The notes under the pieces are model-generated. The model made no database searches and had not been told where the DNA came from. It was given only the letters and a program-made list of their open reading frames with translations. A DNA stretch of 64,000 nt. It comes from Bog-756 sp963737625. GTDB lineage: Bacteria; Actinomycetota; Acidimicrobiia; Acidimicrobiales; RAAP-2. Numbering within the stretch: position 1 is the first letter of the stretch; each line of letters begins with the position of its first letter. Positions 55,441 through 64,000 of the stretch are shown piece after piece. Location of the stretch: positions 1,984,001 through 2,048,000 of the forward strand of contig CAVTTK010000002.1 of assembly GCA_963737625.1 (NCBI GenBank), written 5' to 3'. The position numbers and the translations under genes are program-made.

Positions 55441-56130
55441 CGGCGTCCGAATTGCCACCCTTCGGCCGAGGTCGGAGTTTTGGGGACGTTATGTGAGTCG
55501 AGGTCGAATCGTCCCTCGTATGGGCTACATCTAGCACATAACTTCTGCGGGTGTCCGAGAGCTGCGCCAGCGAGCCAGCGAACTGCTCAGGTCGGTCGAG
55601 AAAGGGGAGACCGTCGAAATCACGTATTGGTGACGCCCCGTTGCGAGGCTTACTCCACTTCCCGACGGACCCCACTGGAACAACTGCGCTCTGCCGGAGA
55701 GAACCCAGCTTCGGCTGACTTGGACGATCTCCCCGAGCCCACAACGCTGCCGAGCACTATCGAGTCACCATCTCCAGCCCTCCGTCGGCCGCGCACCGAA
55801 GAACGCTGACCACGTGGCGGCCAGCTACCTGGATTCCTCCGCCATCGTGAAACTCGCCGTCCGCGAGGCCGAGTCGGACGCGTCCCGAGACCGCCTTAGA
55901 CGGCGACGCCCCCTCGCATCGAGCGCGCTTGCGCGAACAGAGGGGCGCCGGGCATTGCTCCCAGGCGGTGAGACGGCACTTGCGACAGGACGTCGAGTCC
56001 TCGAGCGAATCGACCTCGTGTGTGTCAATGATCGAGTCCTGAATCTCGCCGGGGTACTTCTGCCGAGGAGCTTCGATCGCTACACGCCATCCATTTAGCT
56101 ACCGCGGGACGCCTTGGGGACGACTGCCGA
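55441..56130 (+). pseudogene. Decayed copy of the vapBC module at 21088-21860
   Basis: The DNA aligns almost continuously with 21088-21800. The antitoxin ATG has become ATA (55545), an in-frame TGA lies at about 55631, and single-base and 6-base losses follow. The toxin frame (GTG 55814, MAASYLDSSAIVKLAV) is intact until about 56072, where one base is lost in CCGAGGAGC; it ends TPSI. The last part, with the final acidic residue, is deleted. Neither partner can work. Confidence 0.9.
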
Positions 56131-56317
56131 TGCACAAGATAAGCCCGTCCCGCGCTGTGACCCTCCCAGGGCGGTCTGCCTCCTCTGGTTCGATCCGCCC
56201 CGCATGGCCGCTCACGTTCCGACGAACACCGTAGAACGGGTCCGATCGAGTCCGTGAACCCGCACTGGTGTCTCTCGTCGAGAATGGCGAACTTCACGAG
56301 GTCCGCTGTTTGACCCG
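56131..56317. other. Short gene-free stretch
   Basis: Nothing supported. Confidence 0.35.
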
Positions 56318-56611
56318 TCACCGGGTTCTGGCGTCGGCATCGTGGATCAGCTGGTGGACCCTTGAGGGACTTAGTCCGAGTTGTTGGGCCAGTCCGCGGA
56401 CAGAAGCTCCGTCCCGATACGCGTCAGCAGCCGCCGAAGCCCTCACCGAGGAGAGACGCGTCGAGACCCGCTGGTGCTTCTCCAACTCCTTGGTCGCCCA
56501 GCGGTAGCGCTCCTGCGGATCCTGAACTCCGTCGAGCCAAGCCAAAAAGGCCTTGCTGGCCTTATTGGTGTTTGGTGCCTTGCTCCCACCTTTGTGCTTC
56601 GCCATGTCCAT
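56318..56611 (-). CDS. Small helix-turn-helix protein
   Basis: 97 residues from ATG 56611 (ATG 56605 also possible). Basic N-terminus, charged helical middle, then a C-terminal HTH SVRGLAQQLGLSPSRVHQLI. It may be a DNA-binding protein or a resolvase/integrase-like fragment. No partner gene. Confidence 0.6.
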   Translation of the reverse strand: MDMAKHKGGSKAPNTNKASKAFLAWLDGVQDPQERYRWATKELEKHQRVSTRLSSVRASAAADAYRDGASVRGLAQQLGLSPSRVHQLIHDADARTR

Positions 56612-56896
56612 GCAAACTAGACAACCCAATCCGAAGTGTCTAGGCGTTGTAGACGGGTGGTCCTCATTCCGCCTCGGCCCAACGCATGCAGTGGTCAATT
56701 CCCTGCAACATTGCACAGATTCGCCTTATCGGTGATCCGCCTGCCACCGGGCGTGAACGGCTCAGCGGGTCGCTTGACGACAGCCTCAGCCCGTGCGACC
56801 GTGACCTGACCTCGGTGGGCATGACTCGGACGGACTCTAGGGGGTAGGTGGTGAGGAGCGGATGGGCGGAGCATCCTCTCGGAGGATTCACCCGTC

Positions 56897-58052
56897 GTGA
56901 ACTGGCGGGCTATGGCCGCTGATCACATCGGAGCGAAGCGAACCTCACCCCTGCAGTGGCGCCGTCACGGAAAGCGCACGCCTTCCCGGATGCGCGCCAA
57001 CGCCACCCGGTTTCGGGAGAGGGATCATCACCATCTCCCCTACCGCTTTCGAAGTTATCTTCACCGGCGCCGGCGGCTCCTCATGGTCCTGGTCGTACCG
57101 GCCGCTCTGCTCCTCGCTTCTGGTGTATTCGGGTTGGCCTGTTGGGTCCACATTGACCGGGTCCCTATCAGCTTTCCCGGCTCAGCACCGGGGGGCACTA
57201 CATACATTTTGGTGGGATCTGATTCGCGCACCTTCGTCCACTCCGCGTCCGATCGGGCCACGTTTGGGGTGCCGGCGGATTCGGAAGGACAGCACGCCGA
57301 TGTCATCCTCCTGCTCCGAATCGAGAACGGAGGCCGCGCTCGAAGTCCTCCCAGTACCCCGCGACCTCTTGATTCTGTTGCCAGACGGTGCACCGACGCG
57401 AATCACCATGTCCTTGCAAAACGGTCCTCAGACTCTCGTCAATACGCTGTGCGATTCACTCGGTGTCGGAGCCAACCACCTGGTCATGATTCACATGAAC
57501 GGCCTCCGGTCGCTGATTGACGATGTCGGTGGCATCACCGTCCACGTCGCCACACCGGAGCGAGATACCGTCACCGGCCTCTTGATCGATCATTCCGGCT
57601 CTGCCCACCTCAGCGGTACAGAAGCCCTGGCGTACGTGCGGTCCCGGCATTTGGAGTACCTCGAGCACGGCGTGTGGGAGCCGGCTTCGACGGCAAGTGA
57701 CGAACGGTCAGGTCGGGACGCACAAGTGATGTCGCTGCTCGGTGCCCGTCTCCATATCAGCCCAACCGCGCCGTTTACCTCGGCCCGGACATTGTGGGAA
57801 CTGTCCAGCGTCGTGACCATCGACGGAGGAACCAGTCCGTTCGCGCTCGCCCGGTTGGCGAGCGCCCTCGAACACCTGCAGACCGCCACTCACCTGAATC
57901 TACCCGTCACAATCCACCCGGGATATGTCCCCGTTGACGACTTGACTTCGGGCGGACCTGCGGTCCTGGCCCGATTCAACGGAGGCACTACTCCACAGTG
58001 CTCAATCCGGACGGACCTCAGTCCGACCGCGCCCCCAGGGAGAACAACGTGA
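56897..58052 (+). pseudogene. LytR-CpsA-Psr (LCP) family protein with a +1 frameshift
   Basis: 385 codons after correction, from GTG 56897 (GGAGGA upstream). A basic N-terminus and one membrane helix (about 57-82) precede LCP segments YILVGSDSRTF, HADVILLLRI, then, after the shift at about 57331, LEVLPVPRDLLI, ITMSLQNGPQTLVNTLC and AYVRSRHLEYLEHGVW. LCP enzymes attach glycopolymers to peptidoglycan. The stop overlaps the start of the Ig-repeat protein by 4 bp (GTGA), so the two are translationally coupled. Confidence 0.85.
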
Positions 58053-61000
58053 ATCATCGTCTGAAGCTTGTCGTGTTCGTGGCCCTGCTGGCCATGGGTG
58101 TCTCGATCTTCATCGGCATCGGCCCCGCAACAGCGGCGTCGGCCCCACCGCCCATCGTCTTGAGCCAGGCCACGGGACAAGCCGGAACTACCGTGACAGT
58201 CACTCTTCCTGCTGCCTGCACCGTGCCTGCCTACGACGCACCGGATCCCAACGCGGTCGAGGTACTGATCAGCGCGGTTAACCAATTTGAGGATATCTAC
58301 GACCCCACCTACTACGCCGGAACACCTGGTGTCCCCATTACGCAAGTCACATTGGCGATTCCGGATAGCCTGCTGGCGGGGCGCTATGTCATATCTGCAT
58401 TCTGCAACTATGGGCCAGGACCGTTTGGCGATGCTTACTTCACCGTAACATCGGCCACCCAACTTCCGATCCTCACGGTGGCGCCGCAGTCCGTGGGTCA
58501 AGGACAGGTGGTCGATGTCACCGGGGACTGTGTAGCAATTCCCGGCCAACCGTCTGCATACTTCTTTGTCGCTATAGCATCCGCGACCGATCCGGGCGCC
58601 ATCGTGGCTTCGGACCACGTTTCCGGCCCAGGTCCCACCATCACAATTCCGATCACGATCCCCTCGACTGCCGCCCCAGGCTCATACTTCATCACGGCAA
58701 CATGCGACGACTACACGAGCGTCGCGCAGTTTGCGGAAAGCCCATTGACGATTACCGGAACGGTGACCGCCATCACGCTCTCCACCTCGCTCACGAACTC
58801 GCTCGGCCAATCAGGTTCAACGGTCACGTCAGGAACGAATGTCGGCGTCACCGATGCCGCCACGCTATCTGGTGCAAACGCCGGTACCGCTAGCGGCACC
58901 GTTACCTATTCGGTCTTCTCCGATGCCACCTGCAGTACTTATGTAGGGTCCGGTGGAACCGTTCAAGTGACAGATGGCCAGGTGCCCGTATCGAGTCCGG
59001 TGTCGCTGGCGTCACTGGGCACCTACTATTGGCAGGCCTCCTACAGTGGTGACGGACAGAATGCCCCCGTGACGGGTGCTTGCGGGTCCGAGGTGGAAGA
59101 CGTCGCCACCTCACTCACGACCGAGCTGTCCGGCGGTGGTCAATCGGGTGCTTCTATCACCGTGACCGCGGGGGATTTGGTGACCGACTCCGCGACACTG
59201 ACCGGTCCGGGATCTTCTACCGCCAGTGGCACCGTGTCGTATTCGTTCTATTTCGATTCGGGATGTACAGAGCCCGTGAGTAACTCAGGAAACGGAGCCG
59301 AAGTAACCGTTGCCGGTGGATCGATACCAATCTCGGGTCCGATCGATCTGGGCAACGGCACCTACTACTGGCAAGCCACATTCCTCACTGACATCGGCAA
59401 GGTGGCGGCGAGTACCTGCGGCAGCGAGATCGAGACGGTGACCACGAACCTGGCTACGTCTCTGGCCGGCGGCGGACAGTCCGGAGCCTCGATTGCCGTT
59501 CCAGAAGGAACTGCTGTCACCGACACTGCGACGTTTGTGGGGCCGGCGGCAAGTAACGCGACGGGGACAGTGGAGTACTTCGTCTACTCAGACAGTAAGT
59601 GCTTCAATCCGGTTGGCACCTTTGGAACGGTCACCGTCAATAATGGCGTCATTCCCTCCTCGAGTCCGGCGACATTCTCCGCTCCGGGTACCTACTACTG
59701 GCTTGCCTACTACAGCGGCGACAGCAACTATCCCATCAGCGATACCTCCTGCGGCACCGGAGGGGAGGTGGAGACGGTGACTGGCGCTACCTCGTCGGTG
59801 ACCGTGGCCACCTCGCTGTCCGGTGGAGGACAGACCGGTTCCTCTATCTCGGTGCCCGCCAACACCGGGGTCACCGACACGGCCACCCTGTCGGGCACGA
59901 ATGCCAGCTCAGCGAGCGGAACGGTCACCTACACGGTGTATTCCGACAATACCTGTGCCACCTCGGTGAAGAGTGCGGGAACAGTCACGGTATCGGGCGG
60001 AGTGGTCCCACCCTCGAGCTCGGTGGCCTTGACCTCCCCCGGTACCTATTACTGGCAGGCCTCCTACTCGGGAGACTCCACCAACGCCCCCTCCACCAGC
60101 ACCTGTGGCAGCGAGGTGGAGACGGTGACATCGGTGACCAGCCCGGTCACGGTGACGACGTCGCTGTCCGGAGGAGGGCAGTCGGGCAGCTCAATCTCGG
60201 TGCCCGCCAACACCGGGGTCACCGACACGGCCACCCTGTCGGGCACGAATGCCAGCTCAGCGGGCGGAACGGTCACCTACAACGTTTACTCAGATAGCGG
60301 ATGCACGAAGCAACTATCCGGAGCGCAAGTGACGATGGCCGTCACCAGCGGGGTGGTCCCACCCTCCAATCCGGTTGCCCTGGCGACCGGTACCTATTAC
60401 TGGCAGGCCTCCTACTCGGGAGACTCCACCAACGCCCCCTCCACCAGCACCTGTGGCAGCGAGGTGGAGACGGTGACTGGCGCTACCTCGTCGGTGACCG
60501 TGGCCACCTCGCTGTCCGGTGGAGGACAGACCGGTTCCTCTATCTCGGTGCCCGCCAACACCGGGGTCACCGACACGGCCACCCTGTCGGGCACGAATGC
60601 CAGCTCAGCGAGCGGAACGGTCACCTACACGGTGTATTCCGACAATACCTGTGCCACCTCGGTGAAGAGTGCGGGAACAGTCACGGTATCGGGCGGAGTG
60701 GTCCCACCCTCGAGCTCGGTGGCCTTGACCTCCCCCGGTACCTATTACTGGCAGGCCTCCTACTCGGGAGACTCCACCAACGCCCCCTCCACCAGCACCT
60801 GTGGCAGCGAGGTGGAGACGGTGACATCGGTGACCAGCCCGGTCACGGTGACGACGTCGCTGTCCGGAGGAGGGCAGTCGGGCAGCTCAATCTCGGTGCC
60901 CGCCAACACCGGGGTCACCGACACGGCCACCCTGTCGGGCACGAATGCCAGCTCAGCGGGCGGAACGGTCACCTACAACGTTTACTCAGATAGCGGATGC

Positions 61001-64000
61001 ACGAAGCAACTATCCGGAGCGCAAGTGACGATGGCCGTCACCAGCGGGGTGGTCCCACCCTCCAATCCGGTTGCCCTGGCGACCGGTACCTATTACTGGC
61101 AGGCCTCCTACTCGGGAGACTCCACCAACGCCCCCTCCACCAGCACCTGTGGCAGCGAGGTGGAGACGGTGACTGGCGCTACCTCGTCGGTGACCGTGGC
61201 CACCTCGCTGTCCGGTGGAGGACAGACCGGTTCCTCTATCTCGGTGCCCGCCAACACCGGGGTCACCGACACGGCCACCCTGTCGGGCACGAATGCCAGC
61301 TCAGCGAGCGGAACGGTCACCTACACGGTGTATTCCGACAATACCTGTGCCACCTCGGTGAAGAGTGTGGGAACAGTCACGGTATCGGGCGGAGTGGTCC
61401 CACCCTCGAGCTCGGTGGCCTTGACCTCCCCCGGTACCTATTACTGGCAGGCCTCCTACTCGGGAGACTCCACCAACGCCCCCTCCACCAGCACCTGTGG
61501 CAGCGAGGTGGAGACGGTGACATCGGTGACCAGCCCGGTCACGGTGACGACGTCGCTGTCCGGAGGAGGGCAGTCGGGCAGCTCAATCTCGGTGCCCGCC
61601 AACACCGGGGTCACCGACACGGCCACCCTGTCGGGCACGAATGCCAGCTCAGCGGGCGGAACGGTCACCTACAACGTTTACTCAGATAGCGGATGCACGA
61701 AGCAACTATCCGGAGCGCAAGTGACGATGGCCGTCACCAGCGGGGTGGTCCCACCCTCCAATCCGGTTGCCCTGGCGACCGGTACCTATTACTGGCAGGC
61801 CTCCTACTCGGGAGACTCCACCAACGCCCCCTCCACCAGCACCTGTGGCAGCGAGGTGGAGACGGTGACTGGCGCTACCTCGTCGGTGACCGTGGCCACC
61901 TCGCTGTCCGGTGGAGGACAGACCGGTTCCTCTATCTCGGTGCCCGCCAACACCGGGGTCACCGACACGGCCACCCTGTCGGGCACGAATGCCAGCTCAG
62001 CGAGCGGAACGGTCACCTACACGGTGTATTCCGACAATACCTGTGCCACCTCGGTGAAGAGTGCGGGAACAGTCACGGTATCGGGCGGAGTGGTCCCACC
62101 CTCGAGCTCGGTGGCCTTGACCTCCCCCGGTACCTATTACTGGCAGGCCTCCTACTCGGGAGACTCCACCAACGCCCCCTCCACCAGCACCTGTGGCAGC
62201 GAGGTGGAGACGGTGACATCGGTGACCAGCCCGGTCACGGTGACGACGTCGCTGTCCGGAGGAGGGCAGTCGGGCAGCTCAATCTCGGTGCCCGCCAACA
62301 CCGGGGTCACCGACACGGCCACCCTGTCGGGCACGAATGCCAGCTCAGCGGGCGGAACGGTCACCTACAACGTTTACTCAGATAGCGGATGCACGAAGCA
62401 ACTATCCGGAGCGCAAGTGACGATGGCCGTCACCAGCGGGGTGGTCCCACCCTCCAATCCGGTTGCCCTGGCGACCGGTACCTATTACTGGCAGGCCTCC
62501 TACTCGGGAGACTCCACCAACGCCCCCTCCACCAGCACCTGTGGCAGCGAGGTGGAGACGGTGACTGGCGCTACCTCGTCGGTGACCGTGGCCACCTCGC
62601 TGTCCGGTGGAGGACAGACCGGTTCCTCTATCTCGGTGCCCGCCAACACCGGGGTCACCGACACGGCCACCCTGTCGGGCACGAATGCCAGCTCAGCGAG
62701 CGGAACGGTCACCTACACGGTGTATTCCGACAATACCTGTGCCACCTCGGTGAAGAGTGCGGGAACAGTCACGGTATCGGGCGGAGTGGTCCCACCCTCG
62801 AGCTCGGTGGCCTTGACCTCCCCCGGTACCTATTACTGGCAGGCCTCCTACTCGGGAGACTCCACCAACGCCCCCTCCACCAGCACCTGTGGCAGCGAGG
62901 TGGAGACGGTGACATCGGTGACCAGCCCGGTCACGGTGACGACGTCGCTGTCCGGAGGAGGATCCCGCTGCCAGTCCCAAGGAGGAGACAAGGGAGCGGG
63001 CGGCAGTTCATGGAGTACCACTTCCACCCAGCGAGCCGCTTGGAACGGCAAGTCCACCAAAGGCGGTGACAGCACCACCTGTGGTGGAGGTGGCTCCTGC
63101 TGGAACCATGCTTCGACCAACCACAACACCTCGAGCGGCGAGAACAGTGTCGGAGCAGGATCCACCTGTGGCGATCATGGAGGAGGGCAGTCGGGCAGCT
63201 CAATCTCGGTGCCCGCCAACACCGGGGTCACCGACACGGCCACCCTGTCGGGCACGAATGCCAGCTCAGCGAGCGGAACGGTCACCTACACGGTGTATTC
63301 CGACAATACCTGTGCCACCTCGGTGAAGAGTGCGGGAACAGTCACGGTATCGGGCGGAGTGGTCCCACCCTCGAGCTCGGTGGCCTTGACCTCCCCCGGT
63401 ACCTATTACTGGCAGGCCTCCTACTCGGGAGACTCCACCAACGCCCCCTCCACCAGCACCTGTGGCAGCGAGGTGGAGACGGTGACATCGGTGACCAGCC
63501 CGGTCACGGTGACGACGTCGCTGTCCGGAGGAGGATCCCGCTGCCAGTCCCAAGGAGGAGACAAGGGAGCGGGCGGCAGTTCATGGAGTACCACTTCCAC
63601 CCAGCGAGCCGCTTGGAACGGCAAGTCCACCAAAGGCGGTGACAGCACCACCTGTGGTGGAGGTGGCTCCTGCTGGAACCATGCTTCGACCAACCACAAC
63701 ACCTCGAGCGGCGAGAACAGTGTCGGAGCAGGATCCACCTGTGGCGATCATGGAGGAGGGCAGTCGGGCAGCTCAATCTCGGTGCCCGCCAACACCGGGG
63801 TCACCGACACGGCCACCCTGTCGGGCACGAATGCCAGCTCAGCGAGCGGAACGGCCACCTACACGGTGTATTCCGACAATACCTGTGCCACCTCGGTGAA
63901 GAGTGCGGGAACAGTCACGGTATCGGGCGGAGTGGTCCCACCCTCGAGCTCGGTGGCCTTGACCTCCCCCGGTACCTATTACTGGCAGGCCTCCTACTCG
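58049..64000 (+). CDS. Giant secreted Ig-like repeat protein (3' end outside window)
   Basis: 1984 codons without a stop, from GTG 58049 (GGGAG 8 bases upstream). A signal peptide covers about residues 1-32 (NHRLKLVVFVALLAMGVSIF, TAASA). Two less regular domains (about 35-240) precede serial Ig-like modules of about 116 residues, each with TDTATLSGTNA-S, TVTYTVYSD-C, GTYYWQASYSGDS and CGSEVETVT. The first three modules are diverged. From 59765 modules alternate A/B in a 696-bp near-identical repeat, then carry 225-bp inserts. It is probably a surface adhesin or cell-wall protein, coupled to an LCP gene. The C-terminal anchor is not in the window. Confidence 0.88.
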   Translation, partial: MNHRLKLVVFVALLAMGVSIFIGIGPATAASAPPPIVLSQATGQAGTTVTVTLPAACTVPAYDAPDPNAVEVLISAVNQFEDIYDPTYYAGTPGVPITQVTLAIPDSLLAGRYVISAFCNYGPGPFGDAYFTVTSATQLPILTVAPQSVGQGQVVDVTGDCVAIPGQPSAYFFVAIASATDPGAIVASDHVSGPGPTITIPITIPSTAAPGSYFITATCDDYTSVAQFAESPLTITGTVTAITLSTSLTNSLGQSGSTVTSGTNVGVTDAATLSGANAGTASGTVTYSVFSDATCSTYVGSGGTVQVTDGQVPVSSPVSLASLGTYYWQASYSGDGQNAPVTGACGSEVEDVATSLTTELSGGGQSGASITVTAGDLVTDSATLTGPGSSTASGTVSYSFYFDSGCTEPVSNSGNGAEVTVAGGSIPISGPIDLGNGTYYWQATFLTDIGKVAASTCGSEIETVTTNLATSLAGGGQSGASIAVPEGTAVTDTATFVGPAASNATGTVEYFVYSDSKCFNPVGTFGTVTVNNGVIPSSSPATFSAPGTYYWLAYYSGDSNYPISDTSCGTGGEVETVTGATSSVTVATSLSGGGQTGSSISVPANTGVTDTATLSGTNASSASGTVTYTVYSDNTCATSVKSAGTVTVSGGVVPPSSSVALTSPGTYYWQASYSGDSTNAPSTSTCGSEVETVTSVTSPVTVTTSLSGGGQSGSSISVPANTGVTDTATLSGTNASSAGGTVTYNVYSDSGCTKQLSGAQVTMAVTSGVVPPSNPVALATGTYYWQASYSGDSTNAPSTSTCGSEVETVTGATSSVTVATSLSGGGQTGSSISVPANTGVTDTATLSGTNASSASGTVTYTVYSDNTCATSVKSAGTVTVSGGVVPPSSSVALTSPGTYYWQASYSGDSTNAPSTSTCGSEVETVTSVTSPVTVTTSLSGGGQSGSSISVPANTGVTDTATLSGTNASSAGGTVTYNVYSDSGCTKQLSGAQVTMAVTSGVVPPSNPVALATGTYYWQASYSGDSTNAPSTSTCGSEVETVTGATSSVTVATSLSGGGQTGSSISVPANTGVTDTATLSGTNASSASGTVTYTVYSDNTCATSVKSVGTVTVSGGVVPPSSSVALTSPGTYYWQASYSGDSTNAPSTSTCGSEVETVTSVTSPVTVTTSLSGGGQSGSSISVPANTGVTDTATLSGTNASSAGGTVTYNVYSDSGCTKQLSGAQVTMAVTSGVVPPSNPVALATGTYYWQASYSGDSTNAPSTSTCGSEVETVTGATSSVTVATSLSGGGQTGSSISVPANTGVTDTATLSGTNASSASGTVTYTVYSDNTCATSVKSAGTVTVSGGVVPPSSSVALTSPGTYYWQASYSGDSTNAPSTSTCGSEVETVTSVTSPVTVTTSLSGGGQSGSSISVPANTGVTDTATLSGTNASSAGGTVTYNVYSDSGCTKQLSGAQVTMAVTSGVVPPSNPVALATGTYYWQASYSGDSTNAPSTSTCGSEVETVTGATSSVTVATSLSGGGQTGSSISVPANTGVTDTATLSGTNASSASGTVTYTVYSDNTCATSVKSAGTVTVSGGVVPPSSSVALTSPGTYYWQASYSGDSTNAPSTSTCGSEVETVTSVTSPVTVTTSLSGGGSRCQSQGGDKGAGGSSWSTTSTQRAAWNGKSTKGGDSTTCGGGGSCWNHASTNHNTSSGENSVGAGSTCGDHGGGQSGSSISVPANTGVTDTATLSGTNASSASGTVTYTVYSDNTCATSVKSAGTVTVSGGVVPPSSSVALTSPGTYYWQASYSGDSTNAPSTSTCGSEVETVTSVTSPVTVTTSLSGGGSRCQSQGGDKGAGGSSWSTTSTQRAAWNGKSTKGGDSTTCGGGGSCWNHASTNHNTSSGENSVGAGSTCGDHGGGQSGSSISVPANTGVTDTATLSGTNASSASGTATYTVYSDNTCATSVKSAGTVTVSGGVVPPSSSVALTSPGTYYWQASYS
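59765..62957 (+). repeat. 696-bp near-perfect tandem repeats (about 4.6 units)
   Basis: Each 696-bp unit is two 348-bp Ig modules (A then B). Copies are identical by eye except rare single-base changes (for example a T for C at about 61369). Period confirmed by recurrence of the same frames at 60301, 60997, 61693 and 62389. Confidence 0.9.
62961..63185 (+). repeat. 225-bp in-frame cassette, copy 1
   Basis: It interrupts an Ig module between TCCGGAGGAG and GGCAGTCGG and is flanked by GGAGGAG on both sides (62954-62960, 63179-63185). It adds 75 residues rich in Gly, Ser, Thr, Asn and Trp with four Cys. Unlike any other part of the protein. Confidence 0.85.
63534..63758 (+). repeat. 225-bp in-frame cassette, copy 2
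   Basis: Exact repeat of the first cassette 573 bp on (348 + 225), with the intervening module a B-head/A-tail hybrid. Confidence 0.85.

Noticed and set aside
59765..62957. Repeat array considered as CRISPR or rolling-circle element
   Set aside because: Units are 696 bp, contiguous, coding and without spacers.
60301..63069. Repeated + and - strand frames of 226-230 and 70 codons with 696-bp spacing
   Set aside because: They are alternative-frame shadows of the Ig-repeat protein. The 58049 frame has the conserved Ig motifs and the signal peptide.

Overview
The window looks like a chromosomal segment of a high-GC actinobacterium. The evidence is GC-rich codon use, frequent GTG/TTG starts, actinobacterial family types (cyclase/NB-ARC/TPR regulator, DUF2510-type protein, DUF7144-like and SHOCT small membrane proteins, DUF2252, LytR-CpsA-Psr protein) and abundant secreted Ig-like repeats of the GTYYWxASYSGD type. 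An acidimicrobial origin is my best guess. There is no rRNA, complete tRNA, CRISPR array, phage or conjugation module to fix the taxonomy.

Layout. 1-20 kb: a secreted metallophosphoesterase (cut by the window edge), a very large adenylate cyclase/NB-ARC/TPR regulator, an AAA ATPase, a GNAT protein, a HAD hydrolase, a DUF2510-type membrane protein, an ABC-type permease broken by a 5-bp tandem duplication, a methyltransferase, a secreted protein made of two near-identical domains, and a GntR regulator divergent from a membrane-anchored propeller-like protein. 20-24 kb: two VapBC-type toxin-antitoxin modules and a cupin/MarR divergent pair with a clear palindromic operator candidate. 24-43 kb: a dense, mostly intact envelope and stress block: DMT transporter, SulP + MFS operon, PPK2 polyphosphate kinase, diacylglycerol-kinase-like lipid kinase, PAP2 phosphatase, metallophosphoesterase, SHOCT and DUF7144-like membrane proteins, NTF2-like and GNAT proteins, aquaporin, DUF2252, an Anbu-type proteasome-like protease, a second SulP transporter and DUF1269. 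43-57 kb: a decaying accessory zone with a MazF-type toxin beside a frameshifted antitoxin, an IS630-family element inserted in a broken paralogue of the 16-kb secreted protein, a cytochrome P450 pseudogene, a HAD gene with one internal stop, a truncated HIT gene, an IS30-like remnant and a decayed second copy of the 21-kb vapBC locus. 57-64 kb: a frameshifted LytR-CpsA-Psr gene overlapping by 4 bp a giant secreted Ig-like repeat protein that runs off the window.

Three structures are not explained by ordinary genes. First, a dispersed intergenic repeat family (about 120 bp when long) ends in a hairpin plus a CTGAGGTCGGAGGTTC core resembling the 3' half of a tRNA; about ten copies sit between genes, several beside toxin-antitoxin loci or pseudogenes. 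Second, the Ig-like gene carries 696-bp near-identical tandem repeats and a 225-bp in-frame cassette flanked by GGAGGAG that repeats with a 573-bp period. Third, two long perfect inverted repeats occur, one intergenic (20-bp arms) and one inside a SulP gene (15-bp arms).

Caveat. Several breaks are single extra bases (three in the IS630 transposase, one in the MazF-associated antitoxin, one in the LytR-CpsA-Psr gene) and one is a 5-bp duplication. Some may be sequencing or assembly errors rather than real decay, and the near-perfect long repeats are also places where assemblies fail.
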